A stretch of 64,000 nucleotides of DNA from Variovorax sp. CF079 (GCF_900101545.1 NZ_FMZU01000014.1:124001-188000); one strand, 5' to 3'; numbered from the stretch's first letter, positions 43,213 to 51,474 are shown. The notes: generated from the letters alone by a model not told the origin. Program-made: numbers and translations.

Positions 43213-44109
43213 TCAGGCCGCCTTCCTCAGTTGCTGCGCATAGCCCTTGAGCACCTCGTCGCGCAGCACGTTCCAGATCTGCGTGTGCAGTTCGACGAAG
43301 CGCGGATGCGTGCGCACCTCGGCCACGTCGCGCGGGCGCGGAAGGTCGATCGCGAACTCGCCGATCGGGTGCGTGGCCGGCCCGGCCGAGAGCACCACCA
43401 CGCGGTCGCTCATCGCGATCGCTTCATCGAGGTCGTGCGTGATGAAGAGCACCGCTTTTCGTCCTTGTGGGCCCCCGGGCGCTTCGCGCCCACCCCCCGA
43501 GGGGGTGAGCACCGGCCTTGGCGCAGCCCGGCGCCCGGCGCTCGGGGCGGCCCAGAGCTCGAGCACCTCGTTCTCCATCAGCTGCCGCGTCTGGACGTCG
43601 AGCGCGCTGAAGGGTTCGTCCATCAGGATGATGTCCGGGTCCAGCGCCAGCACCTGCGCGAGCGCCGTGCGCTTGCGCATGCCGCCGGAGAGCTGGTGCG
43701 GATAGCGATCGCCGAAGCCGGTGAGGCCGACCCGAGTGAGCCATTGCTCGGCCTGCGCCCTCGCCTCCGCATCGGGCACGCCGCGGTACTGCAGGCCCAC
43801 CATCACGTTGGCGAGCGTGCTGCGCCACGGCATGAGCGCCTCGGTCTGAAACATGTAGCCGGCCCGCGCATTGATGCCCGCGAGCGGCTGGCCGAACACC
43901 TTGATCGTGCCCGAGGACGGTTCGAGCAGGCCCGCACCGACGTTGAGCAAGGTCGACTTGCCGCAACCCGTGGGCCCGACCACCGAGACGAACTCGCCCT
44001 CACGGACGCGCAGCGTCGTGCCGGCGACAGCGGTGTAGCGCTGGCCGTGCTCGTCCTTCGAGCGGAAGGTGCAGCTGATGTCGAGGAGTTCGAGCGCGTA
44101 GCTGGACAT
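43213..44109 (-). CDS. ABC transporter ATP-binding protein, SsuB/TauB type, with an in-frame repeat insertion
   Basis: The 298-residue ATPase has Walker A (GPTGCGKST), a Q-loop (FQTEALMPW), the signature LSGGMRKR, Walker B (IILMDEPF), D-loop (SALD) and the switch histidine (FITHDLDEA). Between the D-loop helix and the switch (residues about 186-216) lies a Pro/Gly/Arg-rich stretch absent from the family; it comes from the palindromic repeat at 43456-43556. Outside it, length and motifs are normal, so the protein may still work. The stop directly abuts the permease ATG. Confidence 0.9.
   Translation of the reverse strand: MSSYALELLDISCTFRSKDEHGQRYTAVAGTTLRVREGEFVSVVGPTGCGKSTLLNVGAGLLEPSSGTIKVFGQPLAGINARAGYMFQTEALMPWRSTLANVMVGLQYRGVPDAEARAQAEQWLTRVGLTGFGDRYPHQLSGGMRKRTALAQVLALDPDIILMDEPFSALDVQTRQLMENEVLELWAAPSAGRRAAPRPVLTPSGGGREAPGGPQGRKAVLFITHDLDEAIAMSDRVVVLSAGPATHPIGEFAIDLPRPRDVAEVRTHPRFVELHTQIWNVLRDEVLKGYAQQLRKAA
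43456..43556 (+). repeat. Palindromic repeat element inserted in a coding sequence (copy 2)
   Basis: The core CCCCCCGAGGGGG, a 10-nt spacer and CCTTGGCGCAGCCCGGCG repeat the blocks of the copy at 14951-14999. This copy is longer, with a further flank containing GGGCGCTTCGCGCCC (perfect hairpin) on one side and GGCGCCCGGCGCTCGGGGCGGCC on the other in two parts. The host gene runs on the opposite strand, so this copy is read in reverse relative to copy 1. It adds about 31 codons in frame. Confidence 0.78.
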
Positions 44110-44119
44110 GGGGTGGAAA

Positions 44120-44145
44120 CAAAAAAACCCGGCCGAAGCCGGGTT
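44120..44145 (-). terminator. Terminator between the solute-binding protein gene and the ATPase gene
   Basis: An 8-bp stem AACCCGGC (44126-44133) and GCCGGGTT (44138-44145) with a CGAA loop (TTCG on the minus strand) is followed there by TTTTTTTG. It is a strong intrinsic terminator inside the transporter operon, 14 nt after the solute-binding gene. Confidence 0.88.
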
Positions 44146-44159
44146 GCAGAACGTTCGGG

Positions 44160-45194
44160 TCAGGCTTTGAACCTGTCCTTCGCGCGCCGCGCAAAATCGT
44201 TGGTGTATGTCTTCGCTAGGTCGATCTTGTCGGCCTTCACGGTCGGGTCGAAGCTTGCGATGGCACCGAGCGCGGTCTTCGGCCCCTCGGCCGGTATCAG
44301 TCCGTCTATGGCGATGGCCTCGCGCACCTTGTCGAACGACGCCAAGTACAGCGCGCGATCGCCGAGCAGGTAGGTTTCGGGCACGGTCTTGATGATGTCG
44401 CCCGGCCCCGCGGTCTGCAGCCACTTGAGCCCGTGCACGATGGCATTGGCGAGCGCCTGGCAGGTGTTGGGATGCTTCTGGATGAATTCCGTCGGCGCAT
44501 AGAGGCAGCCGGCCGGCATCGGGCCGCCGAAGACCTCCTGCGTTCCCTTCAGCGTGCGCGTGTCGCTGATGATCTTCACGTCGCCCTTCTGTTCGAGCAT
44601 CGTCATCACCGGGTCGGTGTTGCTGATGGCGTCGATCTGGCCGGAGCGCAGCGCCGTCAGCGCGCCGGCCGCGACGCCCACGCCGATGAAGCTCACGTCG
44701 CTGGCCTTCAGACCGCCGCGCGACAGCACGAGGTTGGCCACCATGTTGGTGGACGAGCCAGGCGCCGAGACACCGATCTTCTTGCCCTTGAGGTCGGCGA
44801 TGGTCATGTAGTTCGCCATGTTCTTGGTCGACACGCCGATCGCGATCTGCGGCGCGCGGCCCTGCAGCACGAAGGACTGGAAGAACTGGTTCTTCGCCTG
44901 CAGGTTGATGGTGTGTTCGTAAGCACCCGAGCACACATCGGCCGAGCCGCCCACCACCGCCTGCAGCGCACGCGCGCCGCCGGCGAAGTCGGAGATCTCG
45001 ACATCGAGGCCTTCGGCCTTGAAGTAGCCGAGCTGTTCGGAGATGGTGAGCGGGAGGTAGTAGAAGGCGGCCTTGCCGCCGACGGCGATGGAGATCTTCG
45101 ACTTTTCCAGCTTGGCCTGCGCACGGACCAGCGGCGTCGCGATGGAGGCAGCACCCAGAGTGGCGGCGGCGGTGAAAGTACGGCGATTGAGCAT
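44160..45194 (-). CDS. ABC transporter substrate-binding protein, NMT1/THI5-like
   Basis: The 344-residue periplasmic protein has a signal peptide with twin arginines (MLNRRTFTAAATLG, cleaved near RAQA), so Tat export is possible. The SsuA/NMT1 fold shows as YYLPLTISEQLGYFKAEGLDVE near residue 50, GKKIGVSAPGSSTNM near 133, and ALRSGQIDAISNTDPV near 175. Substrates in the family include alkanesulfonates, nitrate and pyrimidine thiamine precursors; not decidable here. It is the first gene of the transporter operon and is followed by a terminator, so it should be expressed in excess over the ATPase and permease. Confidence 0.9.
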   Translation of the reverse strand: MLNRRTFTAAATLGAASIATPLVRAQAKLEKSKISIAVGGKAAFYYLPLTISEQLGYFKAEGLDVEISDFAGGARALQAVVGGSADVCSGAYEHTINLQAKNQFFQSFVLQGRAPQIAIGVSTKNMANYMTIADLKGKKIGVSAPGSSTNMVANLVLSRGGLKASDVSFIGVGVAAGALTALRSGQIDAISNTDPVMTMLEQKGDVKIISDTRTLKGTQEVFGGPMPAGCLYAPTEFIQKHPNTCQALANAIVHGLKWLQTAGPGDIIKTVPETYLLGDRALYLASFDKVREAIAIDGLIPAEGPKTALGAIASFDPTVKADKIDLAKTYTNDFARRAKDRFKA

Positions 45195-45308
45195 GAAGTG
45201 AACCCGCGGCCTTTTAGTTTCTTTCGGAATCGAATCGAGCTTAGGGGCGCCCCCCAGCGCCTGCATCGGGAACATCCCCGTGCGGGTTTTCACGTAAACA
45301 CGAAGCCG

Positions 45309-45701
45309 CTAGCGGCCGGCGAACACGATCGCGATGTTGGCCAGAAACGCGAGTGCCCAGACCGCACTGCGCGCCGTACCGATGCCTGCGATGTAGAGCG
45401 CGATATAGGCGATGCGCAGCATCACATAGGCGATAGCCAGCAGGTCCAACTGCGCCTGCGCCGCACCGAGTTGATGGGCGATGATCACCGCGCCGATGAA
45501 AAAGGGAAGGCCCTCGAAGCTGTTGGACTGCGCGCCCATGGCGCGCGCACGCCAGCCGCTCTGGCGCGCGGCCCATTCGCGCGGCGTCTCGTTGTCGCGC
45601 CGCCTGAAGCTCCCGATCTTGGCGATGTAGGCCGCGGCATAGGGCAAGGCCACCGCGACCAGCAAGCACCAGTACGCCAGCGTCAACGAGGGTGGGTTCA
45701 T
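45309..45701 (-). CDS. MAPEG family membrane protein
   Basis: The 130-residue protein has four membrane segments and the MAPEG layout (eicosanoid and glutathione metabolism family): NPPSLTLAYWCLLVAVALPY, an RRRDNETPREWAARQSGW loop, and the FEGLPFFIGAVIIAH segment near residue 65. MAPEG proteins include glutathione transferases and peroxidases; the bacterial role is unknown. Its ATG overlaps the recR stop. Confidence 0.88.
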   Translation of the reverse strand: MNPPSLTLAYWCLLVAVALPYAAAYIAKIGSFRRRDNETPREWAARQSGWRARAMGAQSNSFEGLPFFIGAVIIAHQLGAAQAQLDLLAIAYVMLRIAYIALYIAGIGTARSAVWALAFLANIAIVFAGR

Positions 45702-46288
45702 CTCCTGTCGACCAGCGCGTGGGCGATGGTGCCGAGGTCGACGTACTCGAGCTCGCTGCCGGCCGGCACGCCGCGCGCGAGCCTCGTCACCGTCAGGCCG
45801 CGTTGCCTGAGCTCTTCGCCGATCACGTGCGCCGTGGCCTCGCCCTCGGCGGTGAAGTTGGTGGCGAGGATCACCTCGCTCACCGTGCCGTCGAGCGCGC
45901 GCTCGAACAGCCGCGCCAGGCCGATGTCCTTCGGCCCGATACCGTCGAGCGGACTGAGCTTGCCCATCAGCACGAAGTAATAGCCGCGAAACGCGCCCGT
46001 GCGCTCGAGTGCGGCCTGGTCGGCCGGCGTCTCCACCACGCACAGCTTGCTGGCATCGCGGCGCGTGTCGAGGCACACGCTGCAGACCGGCGCCTCGGTG
46101 AAGGTGTTGCAGCGTTCGCAATGACGCACATGGGTGGCCGCCTGCTGCAGGGCGCGCGCGAGCAGTTGCGTGCCCTCGCGGTCGTGCTGCAGCATGTGAA
46201 AGGCCATGCGCGAGGCCGACTTGGCGCCGACGCCGGGCAGGCGGCGCAACGCTTCGACCAGCGCCTCGAGCGAACTGGAATCGGCCAT
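45698..46288 (-). CDS. recR: Recombination protein RecR
   Basis: Acts with RecF and RecO in RecA loading at DNA gaps. The 196-residue protein has the N-terminal helix-hairpin-helix (LRRLPGVGAKSASRMAFH), a four-cysteine zinc motif (CERCNTFTEAPVCSVC), and a Toprim domain (VVETPADQAALERTG; ATNFTAEGEATAHVI). Length matches E. coli RecR (201). It is in the usual dnaX-ybaB-recR operon. Confidence 0.97.
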   Translation of the reverse strand: MADSSSLEALVEALRRLPGVGAKSASRMAFHMLQHDREGTQLLARALQQAATHVRHCERCNTFTEAPVCSVCLDTRRDASKLCVVETPADQAALERTGAFRGYYFVLMGKLSPLDGIGPKDIGLARLFERALDGTVSEVILATNFTAEGEATAHVIGEELRQRGLTVTRLARGVPAGSELEYVDLGTIAHALVDRR

Positions 46289-46294
46289 TCAGTC

Positions 46295-46627
46295 CTAGAA
46301 GGGCAGCTTCATGCCGGGGGGCAGGCCCGGCATGCCGGCCGTGAGCTTGCCCATCTTCTGCTCGCTGGTCTCCTCGGCCTTGCGGACCGCGGCATTGAAG
46401 GCCGCGGCCACCAGGTCTTCGAGCATGTCCTTGTCGTCGGCCAGCAGGCTCGGGTCGATGGTGATGCGCTTGACGTCGTGCTTGCAGGTCATCACGACCT
46501 TCACCAGCCCGGCCCCCGACTCGCCCTCGACCTCGATGGTGGCCAGTTCTTCCTGCGCCTTCTTGAGGTTGTCCTGCATTGCCTGCGCCTGCTTCATGAG
46601 GCCGGCCAGTTGTCCTTTGTTGAACAT
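46295..46627 (-). CDS. ybaB: YbaB/EbfC family nucleoid-associated protein
   Basis: The 110-residue DNA-binding dimer begins MFNKGQLAGLMKQAQAMQDNLKKAQ, has the conserved ESGAGLVKVVMTCKHDVKRI strand region and an acidic VLEDLVAAAFNAA-type helix, and ends with a Met/Gly/Pro-rich tail (MGKLTAGMPGLPPGMKLPF). All are standard for the family. It lies between dnaX and recR with a 6-nt gap to recR. Confidence 0.95.
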   Translation of the reverse strand: MFNKGQLAGLMKQAQAMQDNLKKAQEELATIEVEGESGAGLVKVVMTCKHDVKRITIDPSLLADDKDMLEDLVAAAFNAAVRKAEETSEQKMGKLTAGMPGLPPGMKLPF

Positions 46628-46666
46628 CGTTGGTCCTGTCGATCGTTGGATGAAAAAAAGAAAGCT

Positions 46667-48472
46667 TCAGGCGGGCTTGAGCGTACCCGGGACGATTCTC
46701 GCGTCCCAGTCGCGCATCATCGACTGAATCTCGGGGTCGTTGCGGATCGCTTCCTCGGCCACGCGCTGGCGCTCGTCGGCCGCCTGCTTGTTGCGGCGTG
46801 CGGGGCTGTCGACCACGGCGCCGATCTCGATCGCGATTTTCACGCTGTGACCCAGCGCCGCGAGCGCAGCCTGCAGCTTCTCCCGGCTGCTCGCCTGGTT
46901 GAGCGATTCGCGCTCGACGCGCAGCAGCCACTGGTCGACATCGCGCGCCACCAGCTGCGACTGCAGCGCGAGTTCGCGCGCAAGCGCGGTGATCGCCTCG
47001 GCCGCGACCATCTGCGTCACGGTCGCATGCCAGAAGTCGCCCTCCTCGCTGGGCACGATCGGCGCCGATTCGCTTTCGCGCGGTGCTTCGCGTGCGCCGG
47101 GCGGCGGCTGCACCCGCACCTGCATGGCCATGACCTTCGCGGCAGGTGCCGGATCGGCAGCGGCCGCCGGCCTGGAGGCAGCCGTTGCAGAGAGCGAGGG
47201 CTCGTCCCGCACCGGCAGCCGCTGGCCGGGCGGCGCGACAGGGCCGGCAGTCGCCACGACCGCAGCCACCGCAGGGCGTTCCGCCTCGACGGGCGGCGCG
47301 CGAGGCGCGGGCGCCGCGGCGCGCGGCGCTTCATTCAGAGTTTTTTTTTCCGCGCCGGCCGCGCCGGTGGGCTTGAAGGCCAGGAGCCGCAGCAACACCA
47401 TCGTGAGCGCTGCGTACTCATCGGGCGCCAGACCCAGTTCGCCGCGGCCGTGCAGGCAGAGGCTGTAGAGCAGCTGCGTTTCGTCGGCGGGCATCAATGC
47501 CGCCAGGCGCGCGGTCTCGGCCGCGTCGGGATCCGTCGCATCGTTGCTTTCTGCGCGCGAAGGCACGGCCTGCAGCACGGCCATGGCCTGCAGCACGGCG
47601 GTCATTTCTTCGAGCGTGGACGCGGCCGACATGCCGTCGCGGCGCAGCGCTTCGGCGGTGTCGACCACCGTCAGGCCGTCGCCCTGCGCCAGCGCCTCGA
47701 TCAGGCGGAACACGTGGCCGCGGTCGACGCTGCCAAGCATCTGGCGCACGCCGGTCTCCAGCAGTTCGCCGTTGCCGAAAGCGATGGCCTGATCGGTCAG
47801 CGAAAGCGCGTCGCGCATCGAGCCGCGGGCGGCGCGCGCGATCAGGCGCAGCGCATGCGGTTCGGCCGGCACGGTCTCGGTCTGCAGCACGCGCGTGAGA
47901 TGCTCGAGCACGGTTTCGGGCGCCATCGGCCGCAGGTTGAACTGCAGGCAGCGCGACAGCACGGTGACCGGCACCTTCTGCGGGTCGGTGGTGGCCAGCA
48001 CGAACTTGAGGTATTCCGGCGGCTCTTCCAGCGTTTTCAGCATCGCGTTGAACGCATGGCCGGTGAGCATGTGCACCTCGTCGATCATGAAGACCTTGAA
48101 GCGTCCCTGCACCGGCTTGTAGACCGCCTGCTCCAGCAGGGCCTGGACCTCGTCGACGCCCCGGTTCGAGGCCGCATCGAGCTCGGTGTAGTCGACGAAG
48201 CGGCCGGTGTCGATGTCCTTGCAGGCCTGGCACACGCCGCAGGGCGTGGCGGTGATGCCGCCCTGCCCGTCCGGGCCCTGGCAGTTGAGCGATTTGGCCA
48301 GGATGCGCGAAACGGTGGTCTTGCCGACGCCGCGAGTGCCGGTGAACAAATAGGCGTGGTGCAGCCGCTGCGAGGTCAGCGCGTTTTCGAGCGCCTGAAC
48401 GACATGTTCCTGGCCCACCATCTCGCTGAAAGTCTTGGGGCGGTGTTTGCGAGCGAGCACGAGATAGGCCAT
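46667..48472 (-). CDS. dnaX: DNA polymerase III subunit tau, with probable slippage-generated gamma
   Basis: Clamp-loader ATPase of the replicase. The 601-residue tau form has Walker A (GTRGVGKTTVS), a zinc-binding CGVCQACKDID, Walker B region (VFMIDEVHML), the sensor segment and domain III to about residue 365. The remaining 230 residues are a Pro/Ala-rich linker and the tau domains that bind DnaB and the polymerase. A run of nine A residues at codons 375-378 (47341-47349) and a hairpin just after it can shift the frame to nearby stops, giving a gamma form of about 380 residues. Confidence 0.95.
   Translation of the reverse strand: MAYLVLARKHRPKTFSEMVGQEHVVQALENALTSQRLHHAYLFTGTRGVGKTTVSRILAKSLNCQGPDGQGGITATPCGVCQACKDIDTGRFVDYTELDAASNRGVDEVQALLEQAVYKPVQGRFKVFMIDEVHMLTGHAFNAMLKTLEEPPEYLKFVLATTDPQKVPVTVLSRCLQFNLRPMAPETVLEHLTRVLQTETVPAEPHALRLIARAARGSMRDALSLTDQAIAFGNGELLETGVRQMLGSVDRGHVFRLIEALAQGDGLTVVDTAEALRRDGMSAASTLEEMTAVLQAMAVLQAVPSRAESNDATDPDAAETARLAALMPADETQLLYSLCLHGRGELGLAPDEYAALTMVLLRLLAFKPTGAAGAEKKTLNEAPRAAAPAPRAPPVEAERPAVAAVVATAGPVAPPGQRLPVRDEPSLSATAASRPAAAADPAPAAKVMAMQVRVQPPPGAREAPRESESAPIVPSEEGDFWHATVTQMVAAEAITALARELALQSQLVARDVDQWLLRVERESLNQASSREKLQAALAALGHSVKIAIEIGAVVDSPARRNKQAADERQRVAEEAIRNDPEIQSMMRDWDARIVPGTLKPA
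47311..47349 (-). promoter_or_regulatory. dnaX slippery sequence and stimulatory hairpin
   Basis: On the minus strand G-A9 (47350-47341) is followed after 11 nt by a perfect 8-bp, 3-nt-loop hairpin (GCGCCGCG/CGCGGCGC, 47329-47311). A -1 shift reads AAC TCT GAA TGA; a +1 shift reads CTC TGA. Both alternative frames therefore stop within four codons. Confidence 0.72.
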
Positions 48473-48587
48473 CGACGCATTTTAGGGGCCCCACCGGAGG
48501 CCTCCGCCCGACCAGGCATAGGCCTTTTTACTTATAGATTTTCGCGGTTCCGCGCTTAGCATGAAACGGCCCTTCGAGGAGACCGAC

Positions 48588-49706
48588 ATGCACACTGCGA
48601 CCCACAAGGCCGCGCGCACTGCCGCGGCCAGGAAAGCACAGTCCGGCGATGCCGGGCTTCGCCGCTACTGCGTCCAGCCGGTGCAGGCGCCGCGGCAGTT
48701 CGACAGCAGCGTCTCCGCGGGCCGCGCCTCCGCCATCATCGCTTCGAGCAAGAAATGGGTGAACGGCACGCAACTCACCTACTACTGTTTCAAACGCGGC
48801 GACGCAGTTCCCGCCGCATGGCAGGGCAGCAACGAGGACACGGGGGCGGTCGACGAGTCCTTCGAGGCCTGGGCCAAGCTTGGCATCGGCATCGCCTTTC
48901 GGCGCGTCGAGGCGCCGGAAGACGCGACGGTGCGCATCGGCTTCGATGCGCAGGACGGCTCCTGGTCCTACGTCGGCCGCGATGTGCTCGGTATTCGCGA
49001 CCCGCTGCAGCGCACGATGAATTTCGGCTGGCCGCTCACCACGCCCTATGGCCAGGACACGGCGCTGCACGAAATCGGCCACACGCTCGGTCTCGAGCAT
49101 GAACATCAGAACCCCCATGCCGGCATCACCTGGAACCGCCAGGCAGTGATCGACTATTTCCAGGGCCCGCCGAACTTCTGGCAGGAGTCGCAGATCGAGT
49201 GGAACATCCTGCGCAAGATCCCGCAGGCCGAGGTCAAGGGCACGACCTGGGATCCGGACTCGGTCATGGAATACCAGTTCGAGCCCGGGCTCATCGATGC
49301 GCCGGCGCAGTACCAGGCCGGGCTCGTGCCCAAGGGCGGCTTGTCCTATGACGACAAGGCCTGGGTGGTGGAGACCTACCCCGGCGTCAGGGCCCCGGCG
49401 GTGTCGGCACTCAAGGTCGGGCTCTCGCAACTGCTCAAACTCAAGGCCGGCGAAACCCGCAACTTCGAACTCGTACCGACTCGCACGCGCACCTACAGCA
49501 TCGGCACCTTCGGCACCTCCGACACGGTGCTGGTGCTGTTCGAGGTCACGCCGGCCGGCAACGTGCAGATCGCCGGCAACGACGACAGCGGCACCGACCT
49601 CAATGCGCGCGTCAGCATGCGCCTGCATAAGGGCCGCCACTACCTGGTCGGCGTGCGTCTCTACTACGCCGACGCAGCGCTCGAGACTTCGCTGATGGTT
49701 TGGTGA
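48588..49706 (+). CDS. Metzincin-type zinc metallopeptidase (M12-like)
   Basis: The 372-residue protein has the extended zinc motif HEIGHTLGLEHEHQN, where two histidines, the glutamate and a third histidine are in metzincin spacing, and a Met-turn in SVMEYQF about 55 residues later. A beta-rich C-terminal domain (about 270-372, LKVGLSQLLKLKAGETRNFEL) resembles a pre-peptidase C-terminal domain. I favour the ATG at 48588 because GAGGAG precedes it; ATG 48561 would add 9 residues. No signal peptide is visible, unusual for this class; non-classical export or a cytosolic role is possible. It is divergent from dnaX. Confidence 0.85.
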   Translation: MHTATHKAARTAAARKAQSGDAGLRRYCVQPVQAPRQFDSSVSAGRASAIIASSKKWVNGTQLTYYCFKRGDAVPAAWQGSNEDTGAVDESFEAWAKLGIGIAFRRVEAPEDATVRIGFDAQDGSWSYVGRDVLGIRDPLQRTMNFGWPLTTPYGQDTALHEIGHTLGLEHEHQNPHAGITWNRQAVIDYFQGPPNFWQESQIEWNILRKIPQAEVKGTTWDPDSVMEYQFEPGLIDAPAQYQAGLVPKGGLSYDDKAWVVETYPGVRAPAVSALKVGLSQLLKLKAGETRNFELVPTRTRTYSIGTFGTSDTVLVLFEVTPAGNVQIAGNDDSGTDLNARVSMRLHKGRHYLVGVRLYYADAALETSLMVW

Positions 49707-49741
49707 TTCATGGGGGTAACGGGCCCTGGCCTACAATCCTC

Positions 49742-49843
49742 GGTTGACGGGCCTCCCCGCATGGTGAAGTGGCCAACCGGGTCAGGTGGGGAACCAAGCA
49801 GCCCTAACTGCGTAGTCAGTGCCGGGGGTAAGGCTCGTCAACC
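49742..49843 (+). ncRNA. ffs: 4.5S RNA of the signal recognition particle (small bacterial type)
   Basis: Conserved domain IV is visible: GGGTCAGGTGGGGAACC followed by AAGCAGCC, close to E. coli GGTCAGG...GGAA...AAGCAGCC. The ends pair: GGTTGACG at 49742-49749 with CGTCAACC at 49836-49843. A TACAAT -10 box at 49732-49737 lies just upstream. The RNA pairs with Ffh for co-translational membrane targeting. Ends are estimated from pairing. Confidence 0.88.
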
Positions 49844-49869
49844 TCACATCCAAGGAAACCGCATCGCCC

Positions 49870-50151
49870 TCAGGCGGCGGTTTCCGCCCGTGCGAGCTTG
49901 GCAAGAAGCGTGTCGGCGAGCGCCACCGTCTTGTGCTCCATGTTCGCGACGTGATAGCAGCCCAGCGCGCGCCCCTCGTAGCTGAGGGCCACAATCGGGA
50001 AGTGGTGACCCAGCGCGGTCGCCGCATCGTGCAGGCATTCCGCGATCGACCGCAGGCCCTGCCGGGCATAACGCTTGTCGGACTTGCCGATGCTCACGCT
50101 GTAGTTGAAATATCTCTCTCTGATTTTTTGAATGTCGACCTGCGGGTACAT
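49870..50151 (-). CDS. Small hypothetical protein, 93 residues
   Basis: I do not recognise this family. The protein is soluble and helix-rich: MYPQVDIQKIRERYFNYSVS, GLRSIAECLHDAATALGHHF, and VANMEHKTVALADTLLAKLA. A GCYHV segment holds one of its two cysteines. The frame is clean and codon use looks typical for the window. It lies between 4.5S RNA and the flavoprotein gene, and 60 nt separate it from the latter. Confidence 0.55.
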   Translation of the reverse strand: MYPQVDIQKIRERYFNYSVSIGKSDKRYARQGLRSIAECLHDAATALGHHFPIVALSYEGRALGCYHVANMEHKTVALADTLLAKLARAETAA

Positions 50152-50211
50152 GTTCTTTTTGTCAGGCTCAAGGAGCGTGGCATTGTCCGCGGCCCTGCAA
50201 ACAAATGCACG

Positions 50212-51474
50212 TCAACCGGAAGTATTCAGTTTCGTATTCCGGTACGACATCACGCCGCGCGCCGCCGCCACGCCGCTGGCCATCGAGGCAGTGAGCAGGT
50301 AGCCGCCGGTCGGCGCTTCCCAGTCGAGCATCTCGCCCGCGAAGAACACGCCGGGGAGCGCGCTGCCCATCAGGTGGGCATCGAGCGCGTCGAAGCGCAC
50401 GCCGCCCGCCGTGCTGATCGCTTCATCGATCGGTCTGGTCGCAAGCAGACGAAGCGGCACCGCCTTGATCGTCTCGGCCAGCTTCACGGGCGAATGCATC
50501 TGCTCGCGCGTGAGCACTTCGTGGAGCACACCGGTCTTGATGCCCTCGAGACCGAGCCGGCTCTTCAGATGGCTGGCGAGCGAACGCGCTCCGCGCGGAT
50601 GCAGCACGGCGGTGCGCACCTGCTCGGCACTGCGATCGGGCAGCAGGTCGAGCAGCAAGGTGGCGCTGCCCTGCGCTGCGATCTCGTCGCGCAGCAACGC
50701 GGAGGCCGCGTAAACCAGGCTGCCTTCGACGCCGGTGGCGGTGGCGACGAATTCGCCCTTGCGCGCAAAGCGGCGGCCGCGGGCATCGGTGAAGGCGATC
50801 GCGACCGACTTGAACGGCATGCCGGCAAAGCGCTCGGCGAAATGCGCGGTCCAGACGGCATCGAAGCCGCAATTGGCCGGCGCGAGCGGCGCCACCGCCA
50901 CGCCGCGCTCGCTGATCCACGGCACCCAGGCGCCGTCGGAGCCGAGTCGAGACCAGCTGGCACCACCGAGCGCCAGCACCACGGCATCGGCCTGCACCTC
51001 GACCTCGCCGGCTGGCGTCGCGAAGCGCAGCGCGGTCGACGGCGACGCCGCGTCGGGCCAGCCCAGCCAGCGATGGCGCATGTGGAAACGCACGCCGGCC
51101 GCGCGCAGGCGATGCATCCACGCGCGCAGCAAGGGCGCGGCCTTCATGTCGGTGGGAAACACGCGCCCCGAGGTGCCGACGAAGGTTTCGATGCCGAGCC
51201 CGTGGACCCATTCGCGCAGCTGTTCGGGGCCGAAGCTGCGCAGCAGCGGCTCGATCTGCGCGCGGCGCTCGCCGAAGCGGCCGGCAAAACTGTCGAAGGG
51301 CTCGGAGTGCGTGAGGTTCAGGCCGCCGCGCCCCGCAAGCAGGAACTTGCGTCCGACCGAGGGCATGGCGTCGTAGAGATGCACTTCCACGCCCTGCGCG
51401 CTCAGCACTTCGGCCGCCATCAGCCCGGCCGGGCCGCCACCGACGACGGCGACCTTCTTTTCTTCTTGCGTCAT
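50212..51474 (-). CDS. FAD-dependent flavoprotein, TIGR03862 family (HI0933-like)
   Basis: The 420-residue oxidoreductase has the FAD motif VAVVGGGPAGLMAAEVL at the start, VGRKFLLAGRGGLNLTHSEP (family motif after strand 2), VVLALGGASWSRLGSDG, and the C-terminal ISTAGGVRFDALD and GVFFAGEMLDWEAPTGGYLL. The close HI0933/YhiN relatives are uncharacterised; a possible role in RNA or cofactor reduction is speculative. Its ATG overlaps the stop of the helicase gene, so it may share the addAB transcript. Confidence 0.9.
   Translation of the reverse strand: MTQEEKKVAVVGGGPAGLMAAEVLSAQGVEVHLYDAMPSVGRKFLLAGRGGLNLTHSEPFDSFAGRFGERRAQIEPLLRSFGPEQLREWVHGLGIETFVGTSGRVFPTDMKAAPLLRAWMHRLRAAGVRFHMRHRWLGWPDAASPSTALRFATPAGEVEVQADAVVLALGGASWSRLGSDGAWVPWISERGVAVAPLAPANCGFDAVWTAHFAERFAGMPFKSVAIAFTDARGRRFARKGEFVATATGVEGSLVYAASALLRDEIAAQGSATLLLDLLPDRSAEQVRTAVLHPRGARSLASHLKSRLGLEGIKTGVLHEVLTREQMHSPVKLAETIKAVPLRLLATRPIDEAISTAGGVRFDALDAHLMGSALPGVFFAGEMLDWEAPTGGYLLTASMASGVAAARGVMSYRNTKLNTSG

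Noticed and set aside
48481..48535. GGCCT...AGGCC followed by TTTTTAC between dnaX and the protease gene as a terminator
   Set aside because: The stem is only 5 bp with a 16-nt loop and would serve no plus-strand gene upstream.
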